A stretch of 64,000 nucleotides of DNA from Catenaria anguillulae PL171 (taxonomy: Eukaryota; Blastocladiomycota; Blastocladiomycetes; Blastocladiales; Catenariaceae), in the NCBI GenBank assembly GCA_002102555.1, contig MCFL01000009.1, positions 372,001 through 436,000 of the forward strand, given 5' to 3'. The translations under genes and the position numbers were made by a program. This document shows positions 12,401-24,722 of this stretch, one piece after another (the stretch's first letter is position 1; each line of letters opens with the position of its first letter). Under the pieces are notes generated by a model. The model searched no databases, was not told the DNA's origin, and saw only the letters and a list, made by a program, of their open reading frames with translations.

Positions 12401-14043
12401 GCCGCAAAGTACCTTGTGGGCGAGCCACTGGGCGATGTGTTTCCACTGCTGCCCAATGTGATTCGTCGGCTGGCGGCACGGTCCACCGCGGTGGCGCCTA
12501 CCGATGGTGACAGTGCGAGTGGGGGCGGGGCCGGCGGGGCCGGTGGCGAGGGGTCCAGCACGTCATTGGCGAGTAGCGGTGCAGCGTCAAGTATACCAAA
12601 CGTGCATGCGGGTAGCGGAACAGTCGTCGATGAGGCGCCCGCCACATCGGCTGCACTTGCTCGCATGGGTGCTGTTTCGGATGGGCCGGTGGTAAGCGCG
12701 GCAACTATTCGGCGGTTGGCGACGAGTATGGCAGCCGCGGCGGCGGCAGAGGCTGATGGCAAGATATCCACCGAACACAAGCATCATCACCACCATCACT
12801 ATCATGCACCAACGCCGACCACCAGCTCGAGCCCTGGTGGGGCATCCGCAGGGATAAAACCCGGCGTTTACTGCGTGCACCGTGACGGCGGGCGCATCAC
12901 CTGTGACGTGCAAGTGCGCCCGCTGGCCACGCTTGCGGGCCGTATAGTGTTTTCACTCTGGGTCACGTTCGATCACGCCGTCCACCGATGGGCGTTACCT
13001 GCCGCAGCACCTGCACCCGCAGACACACCCGGGTCTCCCGTGGCTGCTTCGGCAGTTGCTCCGGCACCGCATCCGCCGCCGCTGGGCCAGAAGCTTGTGG
13101 GCAAGTCAGCCGCGGATTACGACTTGATTCACCGCATGGGCGAGGGCGCGTATGGCCAAGTCCAGCTTGTGCGTGATCGGGCGTCGGGTAGTATGTTGGC
13201 ACTCAAGTTGATTGATAAGGACAAGATTGTGCCCGATGCATGGACAAAGCGCAAGCCGTATGGGGTGATTCCGCGCGAAATTGCCATTTTGGCCGACTTG
13301 TATGATGATGCGGGGCCTGGCAGCGGGTATCCGGGGGCCATTGTCAAGATGGTTGGGTTTTGGGAGGGCCCGCGCGAGTTTGGGTTGGAGATGCAGGTGC
13401 ATGGCGAGGGCGTGGATTTGTTTGAGTACATTGAGCGGATGAAGGGAATGAGTGAGGAGGTGGCCAGGCGTATATTTTTCCAGGTGCGTCAGTCTTCCAT
13501 GGCGAGTATACCTTTCACCTTTGACCATTGCTGACTTTCTGACCATTGATCCATAATGTATAGGTGTGCACCGCGGTTGCTTACTTGCACGAGCGCAAAA
13601 TCTGCCACCGCGACATCAAGGACGAAAATGTGATTCTCGACCACGAGCTCAACGCGCAACTAATCGATTTCGGGTCTGCAGCCTATGTGCGATCGGAAAA
13701 GGCCACGTTTGACACGTTTGCGGGCACGCTCGAGTACTGCTCGCCCGAGGTCATCTTGGGTAAGCGGTATCAGGGGAAACCGCAGGATATCTGGGCGCTT
13801 GGCATCTTGATGTATGTCATGCTGTTTCGCGAGTGTCCGTTCTTTACGGACGACGAGGTGCTGCTGCGTTCTGTGCAAGTGCCAAAGGGGGTTGTGGTGA
13901 GTGCCGAGGCAGTGTCCCTGCTCAAGGCGCTATTGAATAAGGATTTGGTCAAGCGCCCGACGATTGAGCAGGTAGTGGCACATGCGTGGTTTGATGTGGT
14001 GAGAGTAGAGGGGCGTGTCGCAGAATCGTCGAATCAAGTGTGA
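9499..14043 (+). CDS. PAS domain-containing serine/threonine kinase (PAS kinase)
   Basis: Exons 9499-11691, 11768-13483 and 13564-14043 (introns 76 and 80 nt, phase 0) give about 1462 residues; an ATG at 9514 would shorten it by five. The first 500 residues are Ser/Pro/Ala-rich. Weak PAS-like segments follow (ATTDVRGTVRTANDRFSAL is split by a long insertion; IGTNVLDLIVPGHREKI is typical of PAS kinase; a second lies around ITVDDRATICAIHPG). A poly-His run occurs before the kinase domain, which has the glycine loop MGEGAYGQVQLV, Lys in LALKLIDK, HRDIKDEN, DFGSA and CSPEVILG. The pattern of the kinase start (K..I..D.W, then G.IPREIAIL) fits PASK/Psk1. Known role: nutrient-responsive control of glycogen and translation. 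Family call is confident; N-terminal boundary is not. Confidence 0.9.
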
Positions 14044-15063
14044 GATGGAGGAGGCTCGCATCCATTTCCGTTTCCGTTTCCGTTTCCTCTGCTCGTCATC
14101 CGCCCTTTTGCCGTTCCTCTTGCAGTTACCCACATCGCAGGCCGCTTCTCGGCCCGACATTCCCAATGTTTTCCCCTATGTAGTCCGCTCCGTTTTCTCA
14201 GCGGATCATGTTTCCTTGCAGCGTTTACTTTTCTGCTTGACTCTCATTTCTTCCCGTCATTTTTGTCACCCCACCACCATTTCTTCTTCAAGTTCCCTCA
14301 TCCTCACCTCACCTTACCGCTTCCATTGCTCGTCCTCTCTTGGCATTCCGTCTGGTTTTCTTTCATTCTCTGTTGTTATCCTTGTGTGTGTACCGTTCTA
14401 CCTTGCCAATTGTAATCATTCTTCCGTGCTCGTTACCCCTGCTGTCGGTGTGTCCTGTACCATGGCCTGACCTACCACCTGCACGTTGATTTGGCTTGCT
14501 GGCCGGAAGTCGCTGCCGGGCCAAATCACGGGGAAAGCTGGCTGTCCTTGTGCGTGCGCATGCAGAGAAAACGAAGAATGCATGTTGCCGGTGGCACTCG
14601 TGTTGCACGCCGGAGTGGCGGCACGCATTCGGTGTGCAATCCAAGTGAGACAGGGCTTTGTCTCTCTTCTCACATTGTCGCCCACGCCCACGCGATGTCG
14701 GCCGCCACCACGATCGCCATCGAACCGACCGACGCCCAACGCTGGTAAGCGCAGGTCGACGCCCATGCGGCAGAGGAGGATACAGATGGCGAACTCAAGG
14801 ACCGAGTTGCATACTTAAGGCAATCGCCGCCCCACCTTGATTCCGACCCGTCATGGCAGCCAATCCAATACGCAATTCAGGCTCGCAAGTCCAACTTCCC
14901 TCAACTACTCTTCAAACGCCAAACGCCAAGCAGCGGACATAAGCCCGATATGCTTGCCCGACATACCCCCTACACCAATAGCGACGGCCTGCACTCGCAA
15001 TTGCATCCGCGTACCAACCCGAGCCCGAGCCCGAGCCCGGCCCTCACCGACTCGGCCACCGAC
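14044..15063. other. Intergenic region
   Basis: Contains a TTTCCG tandem run near 14067-14090 directly after the kinase stop, T/C-rich sequence to about 14420 that looks like 3' flank, and a short GAGCCC repeat near 15020. An in-frame upstream ATG at 14950 for the next gene lies here. No independent gene supported. Confidence 0.5.
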
Positions 15064-17691
15064 ATGTCGTCCGCCGCGTCTTCCGCGTCGACCGTGTCCA
15101 CCTCGGACAAGATCCCCGTCGAGCTGTGGTCGCTCATTGTGTCGTTTGTCGCGGCGCGCCGTGGCCGCATCGGGTCTGCTACCCGCGCCCACGACGACCC
15201 GTACTGGCGCCGCGACCTGCTGCGACTTGCGCACACATGCCGCGCCGCCTATGTGGCTGGTTTTTCGACGCTCTGGTCCGACTTGCGGATTGAGTTTATT
15301 CGCCATGATATGGAGATGACGCTCGAGCTGGCAAAAGTGGAGAATTCGGTCGAGGAGGATAGGCATGTAGAGGATCGGTTGAGGACCGTGAGGAGGTTGC
15401 GGCGCAGGTTTGATTTGAGCATGGTTTGGCCGGCGAGCAAGCGCAGGGCAGACAAGGAATTGGTTCGGCGGGTCATTGAGGTGACGGAATGTGCCCTGGT
15501 GGCGCCCTTGTGTGTGATTGGCGGCAAACCGTACCTGGCATCGCTCGTGGAGAATGAGCGCGACCAGAATGGTGCGGGTATCGCTGCGTCCGTCAAGAGC
15601 TTGTGGGCGGCTCATTTGCCTTTGGATTGGGATTGCCAGGTCCGCCACATTTGCATCTCGTCTGACTGATTGCACTTTGGCTCACGCACTCTCTCGACAC
15701 ATGTACAGGTTATCCTCACCTCGAACGGTCTTGTCCTGACACCTTACCCGCTCCACCACGTTCGCCACCTGGCTCTCAACGATTTCGACGCCTCGGTCGA
15801 CCTCGGCACCGATCTGTTTCCACCCAATTCGCAATCGATCCGCCGCCGCCAATCGTGGAAACACTGCCTGCCATTTGTGCTGAAACTGCCCAACCCGCTC
15901 AACGTCCAATCCATTCTCTTTTACATCAACTCCAACTCGACCCACCGGCTGTACCTCGAACTCATCAACAAGTACCCGCGCGCCACCGACCTTGACATTG
16001 CCTTTGCCGGCGACCACGAGCATCGCGTTTCGCGCTTCACGCCTTCGGCGAAACGCATCCGCCTACACCTCGATGGCGATCTTGACGACTTTGGCGACAC
16101 GCCAGACCTGTTCTATACCGAAGATGAGCAAATCGCAACCTCCATGGCTGCCGTGACGCTCGCCGATACCGAGCCAAAGCCGATCTATCCAGACGATGCC
16201 CTGCCCTTTGCCGTGACCGTCATGGAATCGAGGGGTCGCACATCGTTTTTGCCGTTCGATGACGAGGAAATCGGCATGCATTTCTTGTATGTGTTGCCGA
16301 CGCTCACAAGGCTCGTGATTGACCACGATTTCGAGATTGACAACTCGGATTACGGCAACTTTCCGATTTTCCTGCCGGCCCTCAAGGAATTCACCATTTG
16401 CATGCGGATTGCCGACCTCATCTTTTCACACAACAATTTGTCGGCACATTTGCCTGCTGGCCAAGTCGCGTTCCCCGCACTCGAGTCGTTCACCTTGGTC
16501 AACGACCTGGACCAAACCAAGCCATCGGACGCCAATGCCATGTGGCCGCCCATGATCCCAGACATTCCCGACGGCCACATGCCCGGGTTGTCGGTGCTGC
16601 ACATTCCCTCGCACTGCCGCGGCAAGCCCGTGTTTTGCACCATGCGAGTTGGGTGGATGCAGGGCATCAATTTGGACCGGTTCCTCGTGCCCAACGTTTC
16701 CATGTACCTCGCCGATCCGAATCACCTGGCGCAGCCCATCGTCGACAATGAGGATTTTGGCAACTTTGTGTGGGAAAACGCCGTCACGGTGGACGCGGCC
16801 GTCTTGCTGAGCTTGGTGCCGTGCCGGTCGTTGCGCAAGTTGGTGCTCACGATGCATGATTCCGTACTGAACCCCATGCAGGCATTGCCCGGCTTGTCGT
16901 GGTCGAAAACCGTTGAGGACTTGACGCTGGATTTCTCAGGCGCCCGCGAGGTAGATCCCAGCTGGGTGGCAAGTGTGAGTAGATGGCCAAAGTTGCGCAA
17001 GCTGACATTGCGTGTGACCAATGCGACGGGCCAGGTCGAGTGGATTTCGGCTGACACGACGCTTTCGCTGGTGGAGGAGCTCGTGCTCGACATGCCTGAC
17101 GCAATCATTGACTTGTCGTTGGCGACCGGTGCGGTCTTCCCTCAACTTTCAAAGCTCACGCTCAACGTTGCGCGTGCAAACGACTTGTCGTGTGACATGA
17201 TCATGACTCGTTTGTCACACCTGAACATGGTCAACCATGCATGCCCGCTCCTCGTCCAGTGTCTGCTCAAGTGCGCGCCGCCCGTGTCGGCGTGCAAGAT
17301 CACGTGCGCGTCGATTGCCGAGCTCGACCCGGAACTGGCCGCAGTCGAAAACCTTGACGGCACGTATCCGCAGCCAACGACCACGGCAGGTGACGTCAAC
17401 GTCGAGTGGGTGTACACGGGGACCGAGGAGAATGTCCGGGTTTGGTACGAGCTGTTGCATTGCGCGCCGTGTGTGTTTGGCGCGGCCGCGAGTGTGAGTA
17501 CAGTGACGATTCGGGTGGCGGCCGACATGGATGCGGTGGATGCCGAGTTGGTCGGGAGGGTTGCGAAGAGGTTGGTGGGAAGGGAGCATGAGAGGGTCAA
17601 GGTGGCGGTGGTGGTTGAGGAGGGATTTTGTGTTGAAGGAGCCGTTGGTGGACTGCGGGTCCACCGCAAGGTCGGCAAGATGGTTGTTTGA
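15064..17691 (+). CDS. F-box/leucine-rich-repeat-type protein
   Basis: Exons 15064-15639 and 15709-17691 (intron GTCCGC to TACAG, 69 nt, phase 0) give 852 residues. The N-terminus DKIPVELWSLIVSFV followed by LLRLAHTCRAAY matches an F-box core. The rest is a long series of Leu-rich strands with LPTLTRLVI-, LRKLVLTM- and LRKLTLRV-like units, typical of degenerate LRRs. Known role of such proteins: substrate receptor of an SCF ubiquitin ligase. Start: ATG 15064 sits just before the Ser-rich leader to the F-box; an in-frame ATG at 14950 would add a low-complexity extension. Similar architecture to the genes at 24723 and 51665, but sequence identity is low. Confidence 0.78.
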
Positions 17692-18306
17692 TGATGGTCG
17701 GCTCATTTGATGTGTCTTTTATGTGTGTCAGTACCATGTCTGTCAGTGTCTGCAGTTCTATCATACATATACAACACCATTACATAGAGACGGACTGGAT
17801 GATTTCATCACTCTGGTTGTGGCAGTTGGACGTGCATCCCCGGCCAAGGAGTTCGTTCCGATGCACCACGCCGCCACCGCCACATCGACACTGAATCTTT
17901 TCCATTTGCAAAAACTCTGAATTTTGGCCGCCTTGAGAGATGGTTCCGATCCGATCCAAGAGTGCAAGCACGGATCCACGTGCGCTTGACTTGTACAAAG
18001 TACGAGTCATGGTGAGCAAGAACTCTTTATCCACAGGTGTGTACATACCCGTGGCTACGCTGGCCGGCGGCGGACATGGCTTACCCTATGTTAGGTCTGT
18101 CTCGTGGACGAGCGGCTGTCAAAAAAACTTTGACGACGGCTGCCCACCATTCCCAAATAGTACAAATACCACGCCGACGGCCGCGGCCGCGAGACGGACT
18201 GCATCATCTCAAAGGATTCAAGTTGTGTCTCGCACTCCATCATCATCAACAAACTCATTAATACCTCCGGTCTCAAGTCATATCATCATTCACTTTCCCA
18301 TTCGCC
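17692..18306. other. Intergenic region
   Basis: About 0.6 kb between tandem genes with no supported coding sequence. Confidence 0.5.
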
Positions 18307-19902
18307 ATGACCATGACGCAAACAACCGCCACGCAAACTCCGCTGCCGGCTCCAACCAAAGGCAATTCCAACAGCGCTCATCATCATGCCAGTCACGGTC
18401 AAGGCCACGGCCACGACGCGAAAAAGGTTATTTCAGGTGGGCACGCGTTTCTCAAACTTACGAACCAAACTCCTCAGCGAGTTCCATTCTCCAAGGACGA
18501 GCACTAACTCCCAGCAATCCCAACCATGCCCGCGCCCCACCCGACCACAGACGCGCACGCCTCTGCCCTGACGCGGGCCACGCGCCTCGCGCACCTTGCC
18601 GGCCGTAACGCCGCGGGCCCGGCCTCGCACCCTCACCACGCTCGGTTCCGGTACAACCCGTTTGCGCACGCCGACCAAGACGCCGACCTGGTTTCGCACC
18701 TGACGCTCGACTGGGTCATTGACACGCCGCCCACGGCGCCGGCGCTTGCCGCAAAATCGCAGGATTTGCAGACGGCATTGGCCCAGGTCGGCATTACTCG
18801 TAGCGCGCCGCTCATTTTGAGGCGGTTAAAGGCCGTACCGAGCGCCTCGGGCGACTTGGTGACCAAGGTGATGCGATTGGCGGCGGCCGTGGCTGCTGGT
18901 GAAGAAGGCGTTGCGGTCAAGGACGTGATCAATGCCGTGCAGCTGCTTCCAGAGGCCGACGAAATGGCCATGGGTGTTGTCGGCGGCATGGCCGGCGTGC
19001 TGGCCGCGCTCAATTGGCTTGTCGACGCCGAGTTGGATTCACTCAAGGCCGATCTCGTCAAGCAAATGATTGACGCGGGCAGGCAAGACGCGCAACGGTT
19101 GGGGATTGCCACTTCGCGCACACCGCTCGTGTGGGTTGTGGCCGACGACGTGATTGATTTGGGCGCTGCACATGGATTGGCGGGCATTCTCACGGTGCTA
19201 CTGTCGCTGCCGCGCGCGTGGATCCAGCCGTACTGGGCCGAGCTAATTGCTGCGGCAGAGTATGTTGCCGAGTTTGACGGATATCCCGTGCGTCTTGTGC
19301 GCAACAAGAAGGTGGCCGATCCGGCTAACGAAAAGGCCTGGGTCGCAGAGTATGGTGTCAAGCGCGGCACGCAAGATGCCGAGGTCGTGATTGAATGGGA
19401 GCAAGGCGCCGCCGCACTGGGGTTGCTCTTTGTCCAGTTGTTTGCTGCAGTGGATCCCGAGCAGGCCAGACAAGTTGCGCAAATGGCCAACGACGACGGC
19501 GAATCGGGGCCCGAGCCCACCACGGCGCACGACCGCGAATCGTGGCTTTTGCGCGCCATTGAGGCAGGCAATTTGACTTGGCAGCGCGGCATTGTCAACA
19601 CGCACGTCGGCATTTCCACGGGCTTGTGTGGCAACGCTTACTTGTTTTTGGCGCTGTGGTCCGTCACAGGCGACGTGGTGTGGTACCAAAGGGCTTTGGC
19701 GTTTGCAGGGATTGCAGCGCATTGGCACGGCGGCGACGAGACGCATGCCTTGTCGGTGAGCGAAGGGTTTGGCGGCTTGGCGTGCCTGTTGGCGGATTTG
19801 GTTGTGGTGGATGCGTACTTGCAACACCAGCGCGCGAGCAGCGATGAGACGCCGAGGCCGTGGATCGGGTTCCCCTGTGTCAATGACGGGCCCATCTTTT
19901 GA
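18307..19902 (+). CDS. LanC-like protein (LANCL family) with degenerate zinc site
   Basis: Exons 18307-18436 and 18515-19902 (intron 78 nt with ACTAAC branch site) give 505 residues. The C-terminal 400 follow the eukaryotic LanC-like pattern in order: RFRYNPF near the start, GAAHGLAGIL, the W-x-x-G-A segment, GISTGLC then GNAYLFLALW, and SVSEGFGGLACLLADL near the end, closing with WIGFPCVN. Known family role: glutathione binding and, for LANCL proteins, adding glutathione to dehydrated Ser/Thr residues with a zinc ion held by Cys, Cys and His. Here the first Cys (the WCHGAPG motif) is Glu339 in WEQGAAA, and the CHG motif is shortened to GLCGN, so Cys415 remains but His is deleted. It is therefore probably zinc-free. 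The His/Gly-rich N-terminal 90 residues are an extension relative to the human proteins. Confidence 0.88.
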
Positions 19903-20313
19903 GGCTCGTTGACGAATGTTGGCAAAGGAAATGCATTGTTGCTTTCCAGAGTTTTGTGCCGTGTGTCCTTTCTTTCCGCCTTCAACCTCGTTCTTTGTTA
20001 TTAATACATGTGTTTGACCTCACCCTTCTCTCCTCCATTCTCAAGAGGTCATTTGCATGTAAAATGACAATTTCAGATCTCTTATTGGTCCAGTTTTCCG
20101 CGTGGAAAGAAGGCTTGCGGCACCATGTTGAAAGCTGAGTGAGGTCGTCATTGATTCAATCGCGTCGAGTTTGGCAGCACAAACGCACCGACTCGAGACT
20201 CAAAGAACGTAAATCAATGCCTTACAATCGTTACATCCTAGTACACCAAATAGACTTGTCGTAGAAATACCCAATGCAACAGGGTTTTCGAGCCCTCCTC
20301 GCACCTCGCTATC
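19903..20313. other. Short intergenic region
   Basis: About 0.4 kb, no supported features. Confidence 0.5.
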
Positions 20314-23300
20314 ATGGCTTCGTCGTTTGTCAAACAAACCGACGAGACTGGTTCGACAGGCAACCTCCTTCATGCAGTAGGAGGAAATCTTGCTTCCAAC
20401 CGTCACGCAACCGGCGCTTCGAGCACGGTAACAGCCGACACAACTCCTCAGCATGGCGGGCATACGACAACGCCGACTTCGGCGCCTGCACGCATGATTG
20501 CCAGCCTTTCGCTCACGTCACCCATTGCCACACTTGAAGCCAGCCCACGACCTTCCGGACACGCGTCTGCCGGTGCAAGTGGTGGGAAACACCATCACGA
20601 ACATGCAAAGGGCAGTCTAACCAACTTGCTCGACGATTCTGGGGCTCAAGACGACGAGAATCGCCCGGAAGATGATCTTGACGTGTCGGAAACACAAGAT
20701 GCAGTTGGGCTCCAGTCTCATCAACATCAGCACCTGCACCTGGGCAGCGTCGGCCGTGGTGACAATGATGGCTCGATTAAATCCATTTCCTCATCTGTCA
20801 ATCAAAATCACCACCGTCGTACAACTTCTGTGGGATCATCCAACGGTGTCCCCGGTCAGCCGCATCATCCTCCTATGCGCGAATGGCAGCCCCCTTCGGT
20901 CACATCGCTCGAAGGATCCAATCGCAACTCGTTTACTACTGGTTCACAACCTGCTCAACAACAAGATTTGAGCAATTCGCAAGCATCTCAGCCCTACATG
21001 GTCGGCCGATCCGTGTCCACCAGCCGTGCTGCCATTCATGCCAATTCGCGGCAAGCGCCGCAATCCCCCTCAATGCCCGTCGACCCCGCAACCTCATTCA
21101 TTGTCAACACGCAAGCACCTATTCACAGTCCCGGTCCCTCACCTGCGAATGCCTCGGCATCGGCCCGTCACGCGCGCACCCGGTCACTTGGCGCTTCACC
21201 GATCCCGGCCTCGTCACTTGGAACGCACACGACGCCCATGCAGAGCAGTCATGCCAACCCAGCTGCTCGCCCATTGCCTATCCAAGCAAAACGCAACAGC
21301 TTTGCCGCAACGGATGCCCACCGCCCGCCATTCTCCATTCCCATTCCAACCTACGCCACCGAACAAACAAGTGCACCCACCGATCCGCCACCGCAGTACG
21401 AGCCGCCTAGTACTGGACACCAGGCAAAGGAAAGGGACTGCCCTTCGCCGCCACGCACGGGCGCATCGTCCACTGACCGCGACCGTGACCGCCCTGCAGC
21501 CGCATCCACAGCCGCTCATGACCGCGAGCGCGACAGGCCAAACTTGCGTGGAGAGTCACCCGCACAATTTGTCGATCGAATGAAACGATCGACGGCGAGG
21601 CGCGAGTGGGGATCCATGATTTGCGGCAAGGGCGAGTTTTTCCAGGCATGTCGCGAGTACTTTATGCAGGATTTTCGGTTCGAGGGCATGTCGCTTGACT
21701 TGGCGTTACGGTTCGTTGGGCACGCTGTTGTGGTTGTTGCCACACAGGAGGTTTGACTTACACGCCCTACACGTCGATAACGTAGGAAACTGCTCCTGGA
21801 ACTATCTCTCCCAAAAGAAGCCCAGCAAATCGAGCGGCTGGTCGAGTCATTTGCGCAGTTTTACCACGCACAAAACCCTGACGTGTTTCCTGACGCCAAG
21901 GTTCCCGACACGATCGTGTATTCCATGATCTTCATTCATACCATGATGTACAACCAGCACGGCAGGCGCCAGCACCGTGGCGTGGATCATCATGCAAGCT
22001 TTGTGGATGGACTGCAGACGCAATGTCGCTTGCCCAAGGATTTGCTCGAGGTACAGTCTTTGCATCTGCTCATGGTCTCGCTGAATGTCTCACCCCAGTG
22101 CACCTCTGGCAGGCCTTTTTCGAAAACCTCAAGGCCGCCGAATACGTGCTGGCCGACTCGGACACGCCCGGCGCTGGCGAACTACACGCCGACGACTACG
22201 AGTCGCGCGTCAAGTTGCGCGGCGGTGCCGCGGGGCGCGAAATGTACAAGATGGTTCGCGACGGCCCAAGTGCCACTGTGTTTGCCCAGCTTTCCGCACG
22301 ATACGGGACCTTGTTCTTGCCGACGCCATTCCAAAGCATTGCGCCGCCCATGAACCGGCGCAGTGGTCACCAGGGAGGCGGTGGGGTTGGATCCCTGGGC
22401 TCGGAAGAGTATCCCAAAGTGATGGTACCGAATCGGCCAAAGAAGCTGTTGCGCAAGTCAAAAGCGATCGCAGTACAGGGCGGCGATGGCAAACGTGTTC
22501 CCGTATCTGTGGTCAAGCGCGGGAGTGTCACGCGCATCATTGAGATAGTTGATTCCGCACACTCAACGTCACCAACGAGCGCTTCGTCGCGGAGCCCACA
22601 TGGCGCGCCGCTGTCTGCGCGGCGCCGGACGTGGTTTGGCGGGCAGTCGGCTGAGCCCGACACTGAGCAATGGTACCTTGTCATCACGCCGTCGCAATTG
22701 CTGTGCTGGCAGGGCAAGCACAAGTGGGCAAACACGGTCGACTGGACGTCAGGCAAGGGCGAGACGCCCGCGCCGAGCTTGGTGCTGTCGACCAGAGACG
22801 CAGTTGCAGTGTATGATTTGAGTGTGCATTCGACTAATTCGTTCAGGGTCGTCCTGCATGTGCCGCAGGTCAAGGATCAGGTGCTTGTGGGCGTTCAGAA
22901 TGTGGACGCGGCAAAGGGTCAAGAGCAGCTCAAGTGGGAGCACAAGGAATATCTGTTTCAAACCTACTCGGAGGCGGACATGTGGGATTGGATTGAAAAG
23001 TTCAATTCGGCGGCGGCCTTGCGGACTGCGGGTGTGCATTTGGGGGCACTGAAGGAAAGCTTGCCACCCAGTCCAAAGAGCAAGCCCATGCCGCCGGCGC
23101 CGGAGATGGTCAAATCAGCTTGGGTTGGCGGTGTCGCGGAAACAAGTCGGACGATTCCCACGGAGGCGTCAGCTGGAAAAGCAAAGGAGGCAGTCTTGAT
23201 TGATGTCGTTGAGGATAACGCCAGTTCTGGACATGCACAAGCTGCAACAAGCTCCACAGTACCCGCTTCAACCGCTCGACAAGTTCCTCAGCTCACGACG

Positions 23301-24485
23301 CTCATCACGGAAGATCTCCTGGACCTTGATCAAGTTGGTCCGCTCCCACCGTCTTCACCACAGCGCCCCACATCAGCGCCAGCGACGAATGTTCCCGGGT
23401 CACCCACATCGCAAACGTCGACCACGTCTGTTTCCCCGTCAATGTACTTTGGCATGCTGCATGTGCTCGGTAGCCCGTCACGCCGCGGATCACGTCCAAC
23501 GACTGCCTCGTCCGTCTCAAGCTCGGTTTGTGTTTCCATCTCATCGACGCCATCCGTGTCTGTCCCCCAGTCGCAAATTGCGGGTGCTCATCCACCTTCA
23601 AAGAATGGCGAGCCGGCGAGCTCATCCTGGCCACTCGACCCCTCCCCACCTGTCTCCCCAACGTCGTCCGAGCATCCATCCAGCACCACGGGCAACGTCA
23701 CGACCCTTCTGCTTACCACCAAACGTGCCGAACTCAGCCATCAAGCAATCAATGCGTCAAAGTCTCGTGCATCGCTTCAATCCACATTCATGCTCCTGTC
23801 GAGCGCGGCGCCCTATGTCCGCTCGACGCGCCGGCGGATTGTGGAGTCGTGCCACTCGCTTGCGGCAAGGATTCGTGCATTGGCGATTGAACAAGCCATG
23901 GCCAATGCGTATGTAGACACAATTGACCGTGTTTTGGGCGCCCAGCAGCAGCCGCACGAGACCCGCGATGACAAGCGCCAAGCGGACGTGGACGTTGTTG
24001 AGGAGCTGCTCCGCCAGGCTGCCGCAGAGGCCGTGGATAAAGGCAAGGGGACTGCCGCCGCAACAACAATTGGATTGGTGAACGGACCCGCAAACTTGGA
24101 AGCAGCCGAGGAGAGAAGACGTAGAGGCGATCGTGCGCGTCAACCGACGGCCGCAAGTGGGTTGTCGTTTTCCGTGCCAGGAGATCATCCACAGGACGTG
24201 CCATTTGTGGTTGGCGCAGACGCACCGCCCATGCCAGCATCGCCCAAGCATGTGCTCTTGGACATTGAGTCGGTTCCCGCGTCGCCGGTGCGGCCGGCCG
24301 TGTCGCTCAAGCCGTTGCCTGATGACGCTCCAATTGTCGCTTCGTCCCCTGCACTGGCTTCGCGCTTGTCGACCATGGTGAATACAGCGTTGGTACATGG
24401 TGCCGTTGTGGCGGAGTCAGCAAGCGCTGGGGAACATGGACAATCGCAATCGCAGCAGCGGTCGGCTGGAGGCATGTTCCCATGA
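20314..24485 (+). CDS. Sec7-domain ARF guanine-nucleotide exchange factor with PH domain
   Basis: Exons 20314-21710, 21786-22050 and 22113-24485 give 1344 residues; the junctions (phase 2, then 0) restore an uninterrupted Sec7 domain. Residues 1-415 are disordered Ser/Pro/His. The Sec7 domain (about 420-590) reads F..ACREYFMQDFRFEGMSLD, then LSLPKEAQQIERLVESFAQF, where Glu of LPKEAQ is the expected glutamic finger, then VYSMIFIHTMMYNQHG and LPKDLLEAFFENL. The motif normally LNTDLHN is MYNQHG here, an unusual variant. A PH domain follows (QWYLVITPSQLLCWQ to MWDWIEKF). The C-terminal 400 residues are Ser/Pro-rich with one helical section. The arrangement resembles yeast Syt1/Yel1 and animal IQSEC/PSD-type GEFs, which activate ARF GTPases at Golgi or plasma membrane. 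Confidence 0.85.
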
Positions 24486-24722
24486 TGAGATGGATGAGCA
24501 GATAAACGCCGATTCGGTGTACATGATGGTGTTGTACATAAACCCAAACCAACAAACGATCTATATTCAGTGATTCATGTACATACTGTTGATGTCTTCC
24601 ATTGCCGATGTATTAATATTCAACGGCGAGAAGGAATCAGTAGTATTTAAGGCCTTAAGAGCCTCAGTGCCAAAGGGCCGTCGATCGACCGACCGCTCTG
24701 CACTGAACGTTCATTTTTCCTC

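Noticed and set aside
14905-15675. 256-codon minus-strand frame opposite the F-box/LRR gene
   Set aside because: Opposite to the clear F-box coding exon; composition is that of a shadow frame.
18633-19634. 333-codon minus-strand frame opposite the LanC-like gene
   Set aside because: Plus strand carries unmistakable LanC-like blocks; the minus frame has none.
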